Below are positions 59,882 to 64,000 of a stretch of 64,000 bases of DNA, piece by piece. A program made the translations under genes and the position numbers. Within the stretch, counting starts at the first letter, position 1; each line of letters opens with the position of its first letter. A model generated the notes under the pieces. It had not been told where the DNA came from and did not search any database. It saw only the letters and a list, made by a program, of their open reading frames with translations. Origin of the DNA: Acanthosepion lycidas (Eukaryota > Mollusca > Cephalopoda > Sepiida > Sepiidae); assembly GCA_963932145.1 (NCBI GenBank), contig OZ010616.1, positions 50,187,772 through 50,251,771 of the forward strand, given 5' to 3'.

Positions 59882-61342
59882 GTAAGCCACACATACACTC
59901 TTCATTTGATTAGTTTTGAGTTTGTGTTTTCAAAACTTGTACATGAAATAGAAAATAAATTATTTTGATCTTTAGAAAGTAATGAGTTCCTCTTTAAAAG
60001 CTCTCAATTTCAGAAGTAGCAAATATTGTAAAAATAACCTTGCTAAAATTATTTTGGTAAATATTTGTAATACTATTGTTTACATTATTTTTTTTGCTTC
60101 TATACATCGAATATGTTAAAAAAAACAATGACTAGATTTTCATAATTTGTTTTGCAAAATAAAACAGTCCTAAAAGAAAAAATTTCTGTGACTCCAAAAC
60201 ATTGTATAATACAAGAATATGAGAAGAGAGAATTGGCATTTTTCTTTCTTTGCTATTTTAAGTTACAAGAACATATGATCACTGAATAACTTTTTGTTAT
60301 ATACTCGTATACAAATATAATAAACTGTATTAAAACAATCTATACAAAAATCTATTTTTATGATAAATTATTTTTTCTAGAGGAATAATTCAAAAAATAA
60401 GGATGTCAGATGTTTTGTAAAGAATCTTCAGAATTAATAAAATTCTATAAACCTGATGCTATATCGCCCCATCTACCATAATACTTGATTTTTTTTTTTT
60501 TTTAACTTATTGCTTTGGGGTTAGTAGTAGTGAAGATTCAAATTGAAAGCAGCATATGTTAGGCAAAAGTTGGACATAGTAGGAATAACTGTAGTAACTT
60601 AAATCAACAACTATCAATAAGAAAATCGACACCTTTTTCTTATAGTTCTTAGTATATTTAATAGGTGTAGGGCACTTTTACTTCTAAGTCCTTAAATGGT
60701 TTGTTTATAAAATTGGTAAATAATTTTTTTTTTTTTTAATTGAAGTCAGCATATTAAGTTTATTTTGTTTAGAGAGTTTAGTATTGATTTGGCTGACATA
60801 TTTGTTACTAATAAACATTAAGTCATAATCTATTCAGTACTATTAAGAGTTATATGATCACTTCATTCCCAATAGTGCTTACTACAATTTAACAATCATC
60901 TAGCAAATATTTTTTTAATTATGTTTGAAATGATAGATAAATTGTAAATTATGGTCGCTAATTATAATTTAGCCAGCATTCATGTATACAATTTAATTTG
61001 GTTAATGGTATAGGACATAAATTATTTTATGCATGCCCGATTTTGTTTGTGAAAAAAATAGTTTTTCTAAAATTAGATATTACTTTGTTCATGATAGATA
61101 TGTATGAAGCATGCAGCCATATATGACTGAATTCTAAATTTATACAAATTCAAACACATAGGCAAAAGCAATTAAAAAGAATAATTTTCATTGTTTTGTT
61201 TCAATTCAAAACAAAAGAATCTTTAAGTATATTGAAAACTTACAAATAAAGTTTTCATTGGTGAATTTTCTTCATATTTTGAGTGAATTTCCATTTCTAT
61301 TCAGAAAATATTCTATAAAACTAATGTTGTTGCTTGTTGCAG
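59882..61342. other. Intron of the DCN1-like gene
   Basis: AT-rich; no repeat or other gene recognised. Confidence 0.7.
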
Positions 61343-61425
61343 GCCAAAGAAAGAACAAATGAATGACGATATTGTTGAAACATTTGGAAAGAAAAGATGC
61401 ATAGCATGGTTTCAAGAATATTCTG
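61343..61425 (+). CDS. DCUN1D4: DCN1-like protein, second coding exon
   Basis: Between TTGCAG (61337-61342) and GTAAAG (61426). It completes the split Trp codon and reads PKKEQMNDDIVETFGKKRCI, then AWFQEYS. The block KKRC.AWF.EY matches the start of the PONY domain in DCUN1D4/5 (SSKRCLEWFYEYAG). The upstream residues are lineage specific. Phase 1 on both sides is consistent with the neighbouring exons. Confidence 0.9.
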
Positions 61426-61665
61426 GTAAAGATAGCATTTAGTTTTCAATATTGTTTTTGACTTGATTAATTTTAAGCTGTTTCAGTTTTCCTTTAAACA
61501 CATTTAATTTCTTCTTTTTAAATAAATTTGATGTCTTATCTTTGAGAATTTTTTGTTTATTTTGGATTTTTTGCAATTGTGAAAATGTTATAGATTTTAA
61601 AATGAAAACGAAATTTTTGTTTTTTTTTCATTATTTTTTATTTATTTATTTTTTTTTTCAATTAG

Positions 61666-61739
61666 GTGTTGATGATGACCTTATTAGCCCAGAGGGCATG
61701 GAGAAATTTTGTGAAGATATTGGTGTTGAACCAGAAAAT
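61666..61739 (+). CDS. DCUN1D4: DCN1-like protein, third coding exon
   Basis: Between TTAG (61662-61665) and GTATGT (61740). It completes a Gly codon and reads [20 protein letters not shown], then EPEN. The block [17 protein letters not shown] is identical to human DCUN1D4/5 and forms the first EF-hand-like part of the PONY domain. The next expected block (VLVLAWKL) is not found before 64000, so the remaining exons lie right of the window. Confidence 0.95.
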
Positions 61740-61939
61740 GTATGTCTAAATTTTCATATTAAAATTTTATTTGATATGTAACATACTTCTGCACTACTTT
61801 TAATACTTTTAATTTGGGAAAAATTTTTTATACATTTTTTTTATATTCATTCAGGATTTCTAAATTATATTGATTAAAAGTACATCTCTATCTTAAAGAA
61901 GTTTTAAATATAACTACACACCTTTATAAAGGAATATTT

Positions 61940-62070
61940 GAAGATAAAATCTTCAAATGGTTAAGTGCTCAATATCAGGAATAGAATGTGATAAATATAA
62001 AAGTGGACACTGGTGGCAACAGTTTTTCATGCATATAAACATGAAACAGACTATTGCTGCTTGGTGTATT
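61940..62070. repeat. Copy of the GTGCTCAATATCAG module
   Basis: It contains AGTGCTCAATATCAGGAATAGA, AATATAAAAGTGGACAC and CATGAAACAGACT.TTGCTGC, matching 25240-25500 in order. Located in an intron of the DCN1-like gene. Confidence 0.75.
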
Positions 62071-62071
62071 C

Positions 62072-62432
62072 AGGGTGATTGAAAAGTAACTCCCCATTTT
62101 AAAATACTTATTTATTAACTATAATTTTTACAAGTAATGGACATGAGAGGAAAATGTTTAGCATGAGGTTTTATTTAAAATTCGATGCAGGCATCAGGTT
62201 TTGTTACCAGCTTCTCAAGCTGCCCTGGAAACGCATCAACTGATCCCACCAAGAACTCTTGGGGTATGGAAGACATAACATCTTGTATTTGTCCTTCAAG
62301 CTCTTCCAAAGTCTTGGTTTGGTATAGTAGACTTGTTCCTTTAATCAGCCCCAAAGAAAAAAGTCACAGGGTATTAAGTCAAGACTCCTGGCTGGCTACT
62401 CAGACATAAAATGGAGTTACTTTTCAAATGGA
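62072..62432 (-). mobile_element. Internally deleted mariner-like element
   Basis: Terminal inverted repeats of about 25 bp (TGATTGAAAAGTAACTCC at the left, its complement GGAGTTACTTTTCAAATGG at the right) enclose a piece of transposase on the - strand. It reads LIPCDFFLWGLIKG, TKTLEELEGQIQDVMSSIP and DAFPGQLEKLVTKPDACIEF. The Asp in PCDFFLWG corresponds to the third catalytic Asp of Tc1/mariner DDE transposases. The N-terminal part and first two Asp are gone, so it is non-autonomous. Confidence 0.8.
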
Positions 62433-62539
62433 TAAGTTGTCTTCTAAATTATGTAAAAATGAAAATTACATTGACATTTCATTTCAACAGATATATTTAC
62501 CAAAATTACACAAAAATATCTTGAAATACTAAAGAGTAA

Positions 62540-62830
62540 ATTTATTTAATAAAATTGCCATTGGCTTCAATCACAGTCTCCGGACAACTCGGGAATCCCT
62601 TTCAACTCTTCTGGGCAGTCTCCTTTGTTTAAGTTGGTGAATGCTGCCATAATCTTTGCCTTCAGTTCATCTTTAGTGATACAAGAAGTTTTCTGGGTCT
62701 TTCATTCAATTGTGCCCCACACATAATAATCAAGAGAGTTGAAGTCTGGTGAGTTAGGTAGCCAGATGTAAGGGGTGATGTAGTTGCAGAAATTGTCTAG
62801 CAGCCATGACTGGGTTCTCCTGCTTGTGTG
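62540..62830 (-). pseudogene. Second, distinct mariner transposase remnant
   Basis: On the - strand the frame gives YITPYIWLPNSPDFNSLDYY then VWGTIE, DELKAKIMAAFTNLNK and ELKGIPELSGDCD. The SPD.N.LDYYVWG block is the third-Asp motif of another mariner-type transposase, different in sequence from the copy at 62072. Only the C-terminal part remains. No terminal repeats were recognised. Confidence 0.75.
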
Positions 62831-63782
62831 ACATGGTGTATAGTTCAAAAAGAAAGTGTGTGTGTTTTTTTGTTTTTTTTTTTATTTTAAATATTTTTAA
62901 AAAATTTCTTAAATTTTAAAAATTCTTTTTTCAGTATACTAAATGACATAATGTAAAGTCTAAATGCCTACACATTTCAGTTAACCTGATGAATATTTAT
63001 GAGTGTTAAATTTAAAAAAATTGAGTAACTGTCGGTATATACTTGTTGTAAAATAAATCACATTTGCCTTGGTAAAGTCCATCAGATAATAAAACACATC
63101 AGCTAAAAGTTAAGTATAGTTTTCCTCTTGTTTTCATTCATTTTGTTTCTTCTACAGATATACTCCATCTAAGAATATTTATACACACACACACACACAC
63201 ACACGTGTGTGTGTGTGTGTGTGTATATATATAATTTAAACAGTATATGATTCTTGTCAGGAAAAACTGTCATTAGATCCAATACCCTTATACCATACTG
63301 ATGCAGTCACAAAAGACATTGTCAATCAAGAAAGGCTGAAATGCCTTAAAGCAAAATCCTTCTCATCATAGATTCTTGTGTTTTGCTTGCCAAGTGGGGT
63401 GTAGCTTTGAATCCTGGCACAGGGCACTTCTTTAGTATAAGATTTGTTGAATATACAGTCTGGTAGATGATAACAATATATTGTTTAAAAATATTTAAAA
63501 AAAAAAACAAAAAACAGCATAAACTCAAATATGGATATCTACTAAAAATAGCATTTAAGTGATAAAGATCTGTCAGATTATTAAATTAAAAAAAAAAATC
63601 CATTACTATCCATTATGATAGACTCTCTTGTCAATTTCAATGTAGGAGGATCTGATGACCATGTTCAGTTTTATGTTTGTATCGTATGCAATGCTTCAGT
63701 CTTGCTAGTTACCTGCATACAAATCCATATATCGTGTAACAGCGAGGATCTCTGGACATAGCCACATGTATAGACTACTATT
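62831..63782. other. Intronic noncoding DNA
   Basis: Includes (CA)n immediately followed by (GT)n at about 63182-63222, a perfect potential hairpin. No exon is recognised. Confidence 0.5.
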
Positions 63783-64000
63783 TACTAATCATAAATAGAA
63801 AATCTTAGTACAAATCATCAAACACCAATATTTTAAAAAGAATTTTGAATTTTTTTTTTTTTTTTTTTTTTTTTTTGTATGTGTATGAATGTGCAGATAT
63901 TTGTAAATACAGATGATCATACACAGCATTATCAGAAAATATCTAAAATTCAATAAAAAATTAGATTACAGAAAATATTTAAAATTTTTAAGATTACTGA
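63783..64000. repeat. Interspersed repeat running off the window
   Basis: It shares ordered blocks with 23907-24205 (see there), including the final TTTAAGATTACTG. It contains a T run at about 63849-63876. Confidence 0.75.

Noticed and set aside
59711..59905. 64-codon frame on the - strand
   Set aside because: It is the complement of the first coding exon of the DCN1-like gene; the + strand frame has splice sites and homology.

Overview
This is an AT-rich, intron-rich animal sequence. It holds the ends of two conserved housekeeping genes, both on the + strand, separated by about 50 kb of transposon-derived and simple-sequence DNA. Long poly-T runs, (TA)n and (TATG)n arrays, tRNA-derived SINEs, BEL/Pao and Penelope-like elements, and the style of the non-LTR reverse transcriptase remnants suggest a mollusc, most plausibly a cephalopod. 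That assignment is an inference; no species marker was identified.

Layout. 238-2421: the last three coding exons of a CCR4-NOT deadenylase (CNOT7/8, CAF1 family). 2.4-13.8 kb: noncoding DNA with a mariner-type MITE upstream (in the gene's last intron), a 23-bp polypyrimidine minisatellite and a 5S rRNA-derived pseudogene. 13.8-16.4 kb: a decayed THAP/P-element transposase. 16.8-17.5 kb: two more mariner-type MITEs, one interrupted by a nested fold-back insert that carries a hammerhead-ribozyme-like core. 18-25.6 kb: a minisatellite, a 0.5-kb inverted repeat, duplicated noncoding blocks and the 3' end of a LINE. 28.5-34.5 kb: interspersed repeat fragments, a tRNA-like fold-back, and a 3.9-kb inverted repeat around the C-terminus of a Penelope-like/GIY-YIG protein. 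35.65-36.06 kb: a trimeric tRNA-derived SINE bounded by one 13-bp target duplication. 36.2-38.2 kb: a decayed hAT-type transposase on the - strand. 38.88-47.43 kb: a BEL/Pao LTR retrotransposon with recognisable gag, protease, RT, RNase H and integrase regions. It has a PHD finger after the integrase and two later nested insertions, each with a 10-bp target duplication. 47.6-48.8 kb: a second polypyrimidine array. 50.1-52.0 kb: a LINE endonuclease-RT remnant. 53.2 kb: a possible NRF1/ETS-type promoter. 59.75-61.74 kb: the first coding exons of a DCN1-like gene (DCUN1D4/5), which continues beyond the window; antisense mariner remnants lie in its last visible intron.

No prokaryotic features, CRISPR arrays or intact transposases are present. 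The host genes are a 3'->5' mRNA deadenylase and a cullin-neddylation cofactor; their proximity does not imply joint function. The points most worth a second look are the integrase-PHD arrangement, the Penelope-like inverted structure, and the recurrent hammerhead-like cores in several unrelated-looking repeats.
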